Shown here: positions 1 to 7,094 of the stretch, piece by piece
Layout of the letters: every line of letters starts with the position of its first letter
How positions within the stretch are numbered: position 1 is the first letter of the stretch
Origin: Oxalobacter formigenes
GTDB taxonomy: Bacteria > Pseudomonadota > Gammaproteobacteria > Burkholderiales > Burkholderiaceae_D
DNA length: 29,668 nucleotides
Assembly: GCA_019424645.1 (NCBI GenBank)
Contig: JAHYZB010000085.1
Coordinates: forward strand, 1 to 29,668
Direction of reading: 5' to 3'
Notes under the pieces: generated by a model
What the model was told of the DNA's origin: nothing
Seen by the model: only the letters and a program-made list of their open reading frames with translations
Database searches by the model: none
Position numbers and translations under genes: made by a program

Positions 1-1026
1 GCACAATACGATGGCGCGATTGCCAATTACATGTCCAGCCTGAAAGCAGACAAGAAACACCAGAACCGCCAGGCTTACCCTGAAATTCTCAACCTGCAAT
101 TCGAGAAAGTCCAGGATATGCGTTACGGTGAAAACCCGCATCAGTCTGCCGCCTTTTATCGCGAAAAAGATATCGAACCGGGTACGCTGGCAAGCTATCG
201 GCAATTGCAGGGAAAAGAACTTTCCTACAACAATATCAGTGATGCGGATGCTGCCTGGGAATGCGTCAAGAATTTCGACGAACCGGCCTGCGTCATCATC
301 AAACACGCCAATCCATGTGGTGTCGCTGTCGGCAAGAATCTGCTGGACGCTTACCAGAAAGCCCTGCAGACTGACCCTGAAGCCGCCTTCGGAGGCATTA
401 TCGCTTTCAATGGCGAGCTGGATGCACGCACTTCCGAAGAAGTCTCCAAACTGTTCGTCGAAGTATTGATCGCACCTTCTTTCACGGAAGAAGCGAAAGG
501 CATTTTCAACCGCAAGAAAAACCTGCGCCTGCTGGAAATCAGTCTTGGCAAAAATACCAATGCGTTCGATATGAAACGGGTCGGCGGTGGCCTGCTGGTT
601 CAGTCCCCTGACATCGTCGACGTCATCGCAACGGATCTGAAAATCGTCACAAAACAACAACCGACTCCCCAACAGATGGCTGACATGCTCTTTGCGTCCA
701 AAGTCGTCAAATTTGTCAAATCGAACGCTATCGTCTTCTGCGGAAACGGGATGGCTTTGGGTATCGGTGCAGGCCAGATGAGCCGTGTCGACGCAGCCCG
801 TACGGCAACCATGAAAGCCGAAAATGCCGGACTGTCCCTGAAAGGTTCCGTTGTCGCTTCCGACGCGTTCATCCCTTTCCGTGACGGGCTCGATATCGTC
901 GCCAATGCCGGCGCCACGGCTGTCATCCAGCCGGGCGGTTCCGTACGTGATCCTGAAGTCATTGCCGCTGCGGATGAACATGGCATTGCGATGGTCTTCA
1001 CGTCCATCCGCCATTTCCGTCATTAA
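1..1026 (+). CDS. purH: Bifunctional AICAR formyltransferase / IMP cyclohydrolase PurH (5' end outside the window)
   Basis: PurH catalyses the last two steps of IMP synthesis: formylation of AICAR by 10-formyl-THF, then ring closure. The reading frame is open from base 1 (AQYDGAIANY..., upstream of the first ATG at 31), so the gene enters from the left; about 341 of the usual 520-odd residues are present. This part holds the formyltransferase domain, with the catalytic K-H pair in the KHANPCG motif, the SYNNISDADAA segment, and the characteristic C-terminal RDGLDIVANAGA and FTSIRHFRH segments. The N-terminal cyclohydrolase (MGS-like) domain lies outside. ruvC follows 51 bases later on the same strand, the usual order in Burkholderiales. 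Nothing odd is seen. Confidence 0.97.
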   Translation, partial: AQYDGAIANYMSSLKADKKHQNRQAYPEILNLQFEKVQDMRYGENPHQSAAFYREKDIEPGTLASYRQLQGKELSYNNISDADAAWECVKNFDEPACVIIKHANPCGVAVGKNLLDAYQKALQTDPEAAFGGIIAFNGELDARTSEEVSKLFVEVLIAPSFTEEAKGIFNRKKNLRLLEISLGKNTNAFDMKRVGGGLLVQSPDIVDVIATDLKIVTKQQPTPQQMADMLFASKVVKFVKSNAIVFCGNGMALGIGAGQMSRVDAARTATMKAENAGLSLKGSVVASDAFIPFRDGLDIVANAGATAVIQPGGSVRDPEVIAAADEHGIAMVFTSIRHFRH

Positions 1027-1077
1027 TGGATAAAGGATTTTCATGGCTGTGACACATCATATGTTGAAAGGCCTGCC

Positions 1078-1623
1078 ATGAAAATCCTCGGCATCGATCC
1101 GGGTCTCAGGACAACCGGTTTCGGCATCATCCACAAAAAAGGGAATTCCCTTGTTTACATCGCATCCGGAACAGTCAAAACACCGGCTGAAGCCGGTTTG
1201 CCTTTGCGCCTGAAAACGATCTTCGACGGTATTTCCGAAATCATCAGTGAATACGAACCCGATTGTGCGGCCATCGAAAAAGTTTTCGTCAACGTCAATC
1301 CGCAGTCCACACTGCTGCTGGGGCAGGCTCGTGGCGCTGCAATCAGTGCGCTGGTCGCGTCCGAACTGGCCGTCTATGAATTTACTGCCCTGCAAATAAA
1401 ACAGGCCGTCGTCGGCCACGGCAAAGCGCAAAAAAAGCAGGTTCAGGAAATGGTTCAGCGACTCTTGTCGCTTCCCGGCATTCCCGGAAGTGATGCTGCC
1501 GATGCTTTGGGCGCTGCGATATGTCATGCACACGGATTCGATGCGATAAAAGCACTGGAAAAAGCAGCTGTTTTGAGCAATCAAAACACATTCCGCATTA
1601 AACGGGGCAGACTTATCCGGTAA
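1078..1623 (+). CDS. ruvC: Holliday junction resolvase RuvC
   Basis: RuvC is the dimeric endonuclease that cuts Holliday junctions after branch migration by RuvAB. The product is 181 residues, slightly longer than the E. coli protein. The acidic catalytic residues are visible: D7 in GIDPG, E67 in AAIEKVF, and D139 and D142 in SDAADALG, matching D7/E66/D138/D141 of E. coli. The ATG at 1078 is preferred because it begins directly with the MKILGIDPG core strand and has an AAAGG-type ribosome site about 8 bases upstream. It starts the ruvC-ruvA-ruvB cluster. The last dozen residues are basic. Confidence 0.97.
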   Translation: MKILGIDPGLRTTGFGIIHKKGNSLVYIASGTVKTPAEAGLPLRLKTIFDGISEIISEYEPDCAAIEKVFVNVNPQSTLLLGQARGAAISALVASELAVYEFTALQIKQAVVGHGKAQKKQVQEMVQRLLSLPGIPGSDAADALGAAICHAHGFDAIKALEKAAVLSNQNTFRIKRGRLIR

Positions 1624-1660
1624 TATAAAAATCATTTAATTCATTTTTCCCATATATCTC

Positions 1661-2242
1661 ATGATTGGTCGCATACAGGGTATCTTGCTGCAAAAGAGTC
1701 CACCACAACTGCTGGTCGATTGTCAGGGCATCGGCTATGAAATCGATGTACCGATGAGTACCTTCTACAATTTGCCCGCTGTGGGTGAAAAAGTCACGTT
1801 GTTTACGCATCTGGCGATCCGTGAAGACGCGCATGTGCTCTACGGTTTTGGCAGTCTCGACGAAAGAGCCCTTTTCCGGCAATTGATCCGCATTTCCGGA
1901 GTTGGTGCACGAACTGCACTCGCTTTGCTGTCCGGTCTGTCGGTCAACGACATGTCACAGGCTGTTGCCTTGCAGGATGCTTCCCGCCTGACCAGTATTC
2001 CCGGTATCGGCAAGAAAACGGCTGAACGTCTGTTGCTGGAACTGAAAGGCAAACTGGAAACCGTTGCCCTGTCTGCCATCTCCAGCAGTGTCCAGAACGA
2101 CGCCATGGCGGACATTCAAAACGCCCTGCTCGCGCTGGGTTATTCTGAGAAAGAAACGATTCTGGCACTCAAACAGCTTCCGGCTGACTGCAGCGTCTCC
2201 GACGGGATTAAAATGGCACTGAAAGCATTCTCCAAAGGCTGA
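1661..2242 (+). CDS. ruvA: Holliday junction branch-migration protein RuvA
   Basis: RuvA binds the four-way junction as a tetramer and loads the RuvB motor. The 193-residue product shows the expected three domains: an OB-fold (about 1-63, starting MIGRIQG), a tandem helix-hairpin-helix region (about 70-140, with FRQLIRISGVGARTAL and LTSIPGIGKKTAERLLLELK), and a small C-terminal RuvB-contact domain (about 148-193, ALLALGYSEKE). It follows ruvC by 37 bases and precedes ruvB by 23. No good Shine-Dalgarno sequence is seen before the ATG, so coupling to ruvC translation is possible. Confidence 0.97.
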   Translation: MIGRIQGILLQKSPPQLLVDCQGIGYEIDVPMSTFYNLPAVGEKVTLFTHLAIREDAHVLYGFGSLDERALFRQLIRISGVGARTALALLSGLSVNDMSQAVALQDASRLTSIPGIGKKTAERLLLELKGKLETVALSAISSSVQNDAMADIQNALLALGYSEKETILALKQLPADCSVSDGIKMALKAFSKG

Positions 2243-2265
2243 TTCAGACAAAACGGAATACAGGT

Positions 2266-3333
2266 ATGAGCATTCAAACGGACGATTTCAGCGAAAAAAG
2301 AATTATCGATTCCACGCCCGCCTCCCCAAATGAGGAAGCGATTGAAAGAGCCTTGCGCCCGAAATTGCTCAACGAATATGTCGGGCAGCATAAGACACGC
2401 GAACAGCTCGAAATCTTCATCGCAGCAGCCAAAAAACGCAATGAAGCACTGGATCATACTCTGCTCTTCGGGCCGCCCGGACTGGGAAAAACCACGCTGG
2501 CACATATCATTGCCCGTGAAATGGGGGTCAATCTTCGCCAGACATCCGGACCTGTTCTGGAAAGAGCAGGCGATCTGGCTGCCATTCTGACCAACCTGGA
2601 AACCAACGACGTACTCTTCATCGATGAAATCCATCGCATGTCGCCTGTTGTTGAGGAAATTCTGTATCCGGCGCTGGAAGATTACCAGATCGATATCCTG
2701 ATCGGCGAAGGCCCTGCCGCACGATCCGTCAAACTGGACTTGCAGCCGTTTACCCTGATCGGTGCAACGACTCGTGCAGGAATGCTGACCAATCCGTTAC
2801 GGGATCGTTTCGGTGTCGTGGCACGACTCGAGTTTTACGACATCGACGATTTGACACGAATCGTCACACGAAGCGCCATGCTGTTGAAAGCGCCTATAGT
2901 CGAAGAAGGCGCGCGGGAGATCGCCCGCCGTGCACGTGGAACGCCTCGTATCGCCAATCGCTTGCTTCGGCGCGTGAGAGACTATGCCGAAGTCAAGGGC
3001 ACCGGTAAAATCACACATGATATGGCTGACGCTGCACTGAAAATGCTTGATGTAGACCCGGTTGGGTTTGACCTGATGGACAGGAAATTGCTGGAAGCCG
3101 TTCTCTTCAAATTCAGCGGCGGTCCTGTCGGCATTGCCAATCTGGCGGCCGCCATTGGTGAAGAAGTGGATACTATCGAAGATGTTCTGGAACCCTACCT
3201 GATCCAGCAGGGATATCTTCAGCGCACTCCCCGGGGGCGCATTGCCACAACAGCAACTTACCGGCATTTTGGTATAGCAGCCCCGGCTTCCGATCCCAAC
3301 GGCTCATTATGGGATAACAAGGAAACCAAATGA
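2266..3333 (+). CDS. ruvB: Holliday junction branch-migration ATPase RuvB
   Basis: RuvB is the hexameric AAA+ motor that drives branch migration together with RuvA. The 355-residue product has Walker A GPPGLGKTT at 69-77, Walker B VLFIDEIHR at 116-124, sensor/arginine-finger segments around IGATTRAG and NPLRDRFG, and the C-terminal winged-helix DNA-binding domain (GGPVGIANLAAAIGEE, ending RTPRGRIAT). Its TGA stop overlaps the ATG of the next gene (ATGA), so the Nudix gene is probably translationally coupled. Confidence 0.98.
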   Translation: MSIQTDDFSEKRIIDSTPASPNEEAIERALRPKLLNEYVGQHKTREQLEIFIAAAKKRNEALDHTLLFGPPGLGKTTLAHIIAREMGVNLRQTSGPVLERAGDLAAILTNLETNDVLFIDEIHRMSPVVEEILYPALEDYQIDILIGEGPAARSVKLDLQPFTLIGATTRAGMLTNPLRDRFGVVARLEFYDIDDLTRIVTRSAMLLKAPIVEEGAREIARRARGTPRIANRLLRRVRDYAEVKGTGKITHDMADAALKMLDVDPVGFDLMDRKLLEAVLFKFSGGPVGIANLAAAIGEEVDTIEDVLEPYLIQQGYLQRTPRGRIATTATYRHFGIAAPASDPNGSLWDNKETK

Positions 3334-3779
3334 AGAAAAACAATCCGATTGATGTCGCTGTCGGCATTCTGATGAAAGACAACGGCGATATCCTGCTTGC
3401 CCAGCGCCCTGTTGGCAAGCCTTATGAAGGTTATTGGGAATTTCCCGGCGGAAAAGTCGAAACGGGTGAAACGATTGAAGACGCCCTGAAACGCGAATTC
3501 ATGGAAGAACTGGGAATCGCCATCACTTCAGCCGATCCATGGTGTGGTGTTGAATTCGTCTATCCCCACGCCCATGTTCGCCTGCATTTCTACATCAGCC
3601 ATGACTGGACGGGTGTTCCGCAAAGCCGTGAAGGCCAGCAATTCTCATGGCAGGGATCGATTCACGTCGAACCATTGCTGCCGGCAACCATCCCGCTCGT
3701 CAAATGGATCGACGACATACGCTATCAGACGACACAAGACGCTGCAAATCATTTTAATGCCGTCATTACCCAATGTTAA
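3330..3779 (+). CDS. mutT: MutT-like Nudix hydrolase (probable 8-oxo-dGTP diphosphatase)
   Basis: The 149-residue product is a single Nudix domain. The Nudix box G-x5-E-x7-R-E-U-x-E-E-x-G is complete at 41-63 (GGKVETGETIEDALKREF, then MEELGI). The N-terminal IDVAVGILM strand and the GYWEFPGGKVE run are typical of MutT proteins that hydrolyse 8-oxo-dGTP to prevent A:T to C:G transversions. The start overlaps the ruvB stop by four bases, so it is co-transcribed with a DNA-repair cluster, in line with a sanitising role. Substrate identity is inferred from family resemblance; another NTP or NDP-sugar substrate is possible. Confidence 0.85.
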   Translation: MKKNNPIDVAVGILMKDNGDILLAQRPVGKPYEGYWEFPGGKVETGETIEDALKREFMEELGIAITSADPWCGVEFVYPHAHVRLHFYISHDWTGVPQSREGQQFSWQGSIHVEPLLPATIPLVKWIDDIRYQTTQDAANHFNAVITQC

Positions 3780-3809
3780 AATAAACTCTTTTACGGACAG
3801 GAAAACGAT

Positions 3810-4115
3810 ATGATCCTTGAATTGGTCGATATTCTGATTCACCCCGGCAAACAGGCCGAATTCGACAAAGCCATCGAACACGGCATCCAGGAGCACCTTC
3901 TCAATGCCAAAGGTTTCGTGGGTTACCAGATCAACAAGTGCATTGAATCGCCTGAACGCTATGTTTTGATGAATTACTGGGCCACTCTCGAAAACCATAC
4001 CATCGACTTTCGTGGATCTCCGGCATTCCTTCAATGGCGTGGCGTAGTCGGTCCTTTTTTCGTCCGTCCACCCGTCGTCGAACATTTTACGATTTTAGAC
4101 ACAAAACTCCCTTAA
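3810..4115 (+). CDS. Antibiotic biosynthesis monooxygenase (ABM) / YgiN-like small protein
   Basis: A 101-residue protein with the ferredoxin-like alpha/beta pattern of the ABM superfamily: MILELVDILIHPG, an amphipathic helix (QAEFDKAIEHGIQEH), then GFVGYQINKCIESPERYVLMNYWATLE and a C-terminal FTIL strand. Family members are dimeric and include quinol monooxygenases, haem-degrading enzymes and proteins of unknown function; the sequence alone does not decide which. The ATG has a good AGGA ribosome site. It lies 30 bases after the Nudix gene and may close that operon, just before tRNA-Leu. Confidence 0.75.
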   Translation: MILELVDILIHPGKQAEFDKAIEHGIQEHLLNAKGFVGYQINKCIESPERYVLMNYWATLENHTIDFRGSPAFLQWRGVVGPFFVRPPVVEHFTILDTKLP

Positions 4116-4130
4116 AACGAAGCGTTTCAG

Positions 4131-4159
4131 TTGCTCTATAGAGGCAAATCAGCGATAAT
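4131..4159 (+). promoter_or_regulatory. Sigma-70-type promoter of tRNA-Leu
   Basis: A TTGCTC -35 element (4131-4136) and a GATAAT -10 element (4154-4159) are separated by exactly 17 bases. Transcription would start about 5 bases before the mature tRNA-Leu 5' end at 4171. Seen directly; function inferred. Confidence 0.7.
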
Positions 4160-4170
4160 GCTCAAGCGTT

Positions 4171-4257
4171 GCCGGGGTGGCGAAATTGGTAGACGCAGCA
4201 GACTCAAAATCTGCCGGTGGAAACACCGTGCCGGTTCGATTCCGGCTCCCGGCACCA
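4171..4257 (+). tRNA. tRNA-Leu (anticodon CAA)
   Basis: An 87-base tRNA with a type II long variable arm, as expected for leucine. Acceptor stem GCCGGGG pairs with the CTCCCGGC side (one G-U pair), followed by a discriminator A and an encoded CCA. The anticodon stem GCAGA/TCTGC closes the loop CTCAAAA, giving anticodon CAA. The T arm carries GGTTCGATTCC. It has its own promoter and terminator. Confidence 0.95.
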
Positions 4258-4292
4258 GCAACGCTTGGCAATTTATTGATTCTACCTATTCA

Positions 4293-4322
4293 GCCTTGAA
4301 ACCCTTGTTTCGAGGCTTTTTT
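4293..4322 (+). terminator. Rho-independent terminator of tRNA-Leu
   Basis: A ten-pair stem GCCTTGAAAC / GTTTCGAGGC (one G-T wobble) with a four-base loop is followed by six T on the + strand, 36 bases after the tRNA. Confidence 0.85.
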
Positions 4323-4389
4323 ATTGCCGCATCGACTCTTGTTGACACATTCCGGTTTCGTCGATACCAGTAACCCTTTCAGCCATAAA

Positions 4390-4424
4390 AAAACAGCTTT
4401 CCGAATGAATCGGAAAGCTGTTTT
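4390..4424 (-). terminator. Terminator downstream of glcB (distal hairpin)
   Basis: A perfect 14-pair inverted repeat AAAACAGCTTTCCG / CGGAAAGCTGTTTT surrounds a seven-base loop. Read on the - strand it is followed by a seven-base T run, so it is placed to terminate glcB transcripts; by symmetry it may also stop + strand readthrough from tRNA-Leu. Confidence 0.85.
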
Positions 4425-4428
4425 ATCG

Positions 4429-4471
4429 AAAAAAGAGTAAAAACGGGTTTTGAACGTTTTCTCTCTTTTTT
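4429..4471 (-). terminator. AT-rich proximal hairpin directly after glcB
   Basis: AAAAAAGAG (4429-4437) pairs with CTCTTTTTT (4463-4471), and inside it AAAACG (4440-4445) pairs with CGTTTT (4455-4460). It begins three bases after the glcB stop and lies in tandem with the stronger hairpin at 4390-4424. It may protect the 3' end or assist termination; alone it is AT-rich and weak. Confidence 0.5.
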
Positions 4472-4474
4472 ACA

Positions 4475-6658
4475 TCAGGCACAGCAACAGCACTTGAACT
4501 GTTCCTTGGCTCTCTGTCTCCAGTTCTGGAGCAATGGATCAGTATAGCCGGATGGCTGGGACAATCCTTTGAAGACCAGATCGCAAGCGGCTCTGAATCC
4601 CGGAGAATGTTCGAGGTCTTCGGTCATCTTCCTGTATGTCGGATCATCGGCATTCTGCTGGTCGACCACAGCAGCCATTCTCTTCAAGGTATCCATAACC
4701 TGCGGAACGTTGGTGATGCCATGACGCAACCAGCTGGCGATGTGCTGGCTCGAAATACGCAGCGTTGCACGGTCTTCCATCAGGGCGATGTCCTGAATGT
4801 CAGGTACTTTGGAGCAGCCGATACCCTGATTGACCCAGCGAACGACGTAACCCAGAATACCCTGCGCATTGTTGTCCAGTTCCTGCTGGATTTCTTCAGC
4901 AGACCAGTTTGGCTGGTCGGTTACCGGAATGGTCAGAAGGTCGTCGAGAACGTTCACGAAAGGCTGTTTTTCCATTTCAGCCTGCGTTTTCTCGATATTG
5001 ACCTGATGATAATGCAACGCATGAAGACAGGCAGCCGTCGGCGACGGTACCCATGCCGTATTGGCGCCCGCTCTCAGATGATTGCCTTTTACCGCAATCA
5101 TGTCAGCCATCAGATCCGGTGCGGCCCACATGCCCTTGCCGATCTGCGCCACGCCACGCATGCCGCATTCCAGTCCGACCTGAACGTTATTGATTTCGTA
5201 GGCACTGATCCATGGCGTTTTTTTCATGTCGCCTTTGCGAATCATCGGGCCGGCTTCCATGGAAGTATGGATTTCATCACCGGTACGGTCAAGGAAACCC
5301 GTATTGATGAATGCAAGGCGCCGGGGGATTTCAGCAATACAGGCCTTCAGATTGGCGCTGGTACGGCGTTCTTCATCCATAATGCCGATCTTGACGGTAT
5401 CGGGAGCGATGCCCAGCAGTTTTTCAACCTTGTTGAACAGTTCGTTTGTAAACGCTGTTTCTTCAGGGCCATGCAGCTTCGGCTTGACGATATATATGGA
5501 ACCCGCTCTTGAACTGATTTTGTTTTCCAGATCGCGCTTGACGATCAGTGTCGTGATGACAGCGTCGAGAATGCCTTCGAAAATATCGTTTTCGTCTTCA
5601 TCCAGAATGGCCGGATTATTCATCAGCAATCCGACATTACGGACAAAAAGGAGGCTGCGACCCGGCAATGTGAATTTTTCACCATTGACAGACTGATATT
5701 CACGATCCTTGCTCAGGCTGCGTACAAAAGTCGCGCCATTTTTGGCAACAGACTCCTGCAAATCACCTTTCACGACGCCAAGAAGATTCCGGTAAATGAC
5801 AACCTTGTCTTCAGCATCGACAGCAGCGACAGCGTCTTCACAGTCCAGGATAGTGGTCGTTGCCGCTTCAAGAATGATGTCGCGGATACCGGCAGGATCA
5901 TCCTTGCCGATCGGATCGTTTTTATCGAACTGGAGATCGATATGCATGTAATTCTGTCTGAACAGCAGGGACGCGGGATTTTCAGCGTCTCCTGTATAAC
6001 CTGCCAGCCATTCAGGCTGTTTCAGGGTTGTTTCCGAACCATCTTTCAAAACAACAGCCAGTTTTTTGTCTTTGACATAATATCTGACAGCATCCAGATG
6101 AGAGCCGGAAACCAGGGGGATGAACTCATCGAGCTGTTTGCGCGCGAAAGCGATTACCTTGCGCCCTCTGGCAGGATTGTAGGCATTGCCACGGGTAGCG
6201 CCATCTTCCTCGCTGATGGCATCGGTACCATACAATGCATCGTAGAGGCTTGCCCAGCGGGCATTGACGGCATTCAATACGTATCGCGCATTCGTCAGGG
6301 GAACGACCAGCTGAGGCCCCCCTTGTGTGGAAACTTCGGTATCGATATTTTTCGGATCGATTCTGACGTTGGCAGGAACCGGCACCAGATATCCGATATC
6401 GTTCAAAAATGCCTTGTACGCGGACATATCCTTTACAGGACCGGGATTCAGGCGGTGCCAGTTATCCAGTTCTTCCTGCAAACGTTCACGTTCTGCCAGC
6501 AAAGCCCTGTTTTTCGGGCCCATTTCATGTACGATGGCATCGAAACCGCGCCAAAATGTATCACTATCGATTCCCGTACCGGGAAGTGCTTCTTCTTCAA
6601 TAAAACGGTAAAGACTATCGGCTACCTGCAAACGGTAGCATTTTGTACGTTCACTCAT
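4475..6658 (-). CDS. glcB: Malate synthase G
   Basis: Malate synthase G condenses glyoxylate with acetyl-CoA to malate, feeding C2 carbon into central metabolism as a soluble monomer. The product is 727 residues from the chosen start, close to the usual 720-odd. The family signature is clear: TILDCEDAVAAVDAEDKV around the Mg-binding acidic residues, the SIYIVKPKLHGPEE segment, KIGIMDEERRTSANLKACI with the catalytic region, FINTGFLDRTGDEIHTSM, and the GIGCSKVPDI region near the C-terminus. An upstream ATG (to 6757) would add 33 residues unlike the family N-terminus; MSERTKCYRL matches the usual start and has GAG/AGGA sequence upstream. Odd: the protein ends in four consecutive cysteines and an alanine (KCCCCA). 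Tandem hairpins follow the stop; the leader upstream can form bulged hairpins. Confidence 0.97.
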   Translation of the reverse strand: MSERTKCYRLQVADSLYRFIEEEALPGTGIDSDTFWRGFDAIVHEMGPKNRALLAERERLQEELDNWHRLNPGPVKDMSAYKAFLNDIGYLVPVPANVRIDPKNIDTEVSTQGGPQLVVPLTNARYVLNAVNARWASLYDALYGTDAISEEDGATRGNAYNPARGRKVIAFARKQLDEFIPLVSGSHLDAVRYYVKDKKLAVVLKDGSETTLKQPEWLAGYTGDAENPASLLFRQNYMHIDLQFDKNDPIGKDDPAGIRDIILEAATTTILDCEDAVAAVDAEDKVVIYRNLLGVVKGDLQESVAKNGATFVRSLSKDREYQSVNGEKFTLPGRSLLFVRNVGLLMNNPAILDEDENDIFEGILDAVITTLIVKRDLENKISSRAGSIYIVKPKLHGPEETAFTNELFNKVEKLLGIAPDTVKIGIMDEERRTSANLKACIAEIPRRLAFINTGFLDRTGDEIHTSMEAGPMIRKGDMKKTPWISAYEINNVQVGLECGMRGVAQIGKGMWAAPDLMADMIAVKGNHLRAGANTAWVPSPTAACLHALHYHQVNIEKTQAEMEKQPFVNVLDDLLTIPVTDQPNWSAEEIQQELDNNAQGILGYVVRWVNQGIGCSKVPDIQDIALMEDRATLRISSQHIASWLRHGITNVPQVMDTLKRMAAVVDQQNADDPTYRKMTEDLEHSPGFRAACDLVFKGLSQPSGYTDPLLQNWRQRAKEQFKCCCCA

Positions 6659-7094
6659 ATAACGTTTCTCTTGTCCTAATCTGTGCGTGTTGACAACTCT
6701 ATCGGTGCCATTCGCCCTGCTCTCGGCCGGGCAATTCTCACTGAATGGCTCATACATAAGCGCAAATAACAGGTGCAGACTCTTACTGCAACTCTGTCCG
6801 GGTCAACAATCATGCGTTGTCTGATGCAGTTGCCTAATGGCCCGTTTCAAACGCGTATTCTTGGTGTGAACACGACTTGTGCGCATAGAGAAGGGTTACT
6901 TCTTTTTACGGGTATATATGTTAGCAATAAAGTCCATCAATGACATACTATTTTTTTGTGCAACTGTCCGCTTAATGCAATTAAACGGTTTCTTTACACC
7001 TCCCATCAAATAAAAACTGTTTACTTTCGCAACTTTCTTATCTTTTACCGAATAAATTACCAAAAAGCAAATTTCACGAAACACATTCAGGCCA
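6659..7094. other. 436-base intergenic region upstream of glcB, no convincing gene
   Basis: No supported coding sequence. The glcB-proximal part (6659-6890) can form two hairpins on the - strand (see separate entry). The distal part (6900-7094) is AT-rich and unstructured to the eye. An 80-codon - strand frame (6896-7138) needs a TTG start inside the neighbouring gene, lacks a ribosome site and resembles nothing known, so it is not called. Confidence 0.6.
6707..6749 (-). promoter_or_regulatory. Candidate structured leader of glcB
   Basis: On the - strand, GCCATTC and GAATGGC form a seven-pair outer stem, with GCCC/GGGC as an inner stem and a one-sided ten-base bulge, about 50 bases before the glcB start. 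A second possible hairpin lies further upstream (about 6788-6834; GCAACT/AGTTGC outer, CAAC/GTTG inner). It could be a cis-regulatory RNA or an operator. It does not match the glycine riboswitch core. Only the pairing is seen; function is speculative. Confidence 0.3.

Noticed and set aside
4607..6679. Long + strand frames antisense to glcB
   Set aside because: Shadows of the glcB coding frame, without protein-family features.
6659..6760. Possible glycine riboswitch before glcB
   Set aside because: The GGCACCGATAGAG stretch superficially resembles the core, but the conserved CCGAAGG...GCAA and GAGAG elements are not in the right arrangement.
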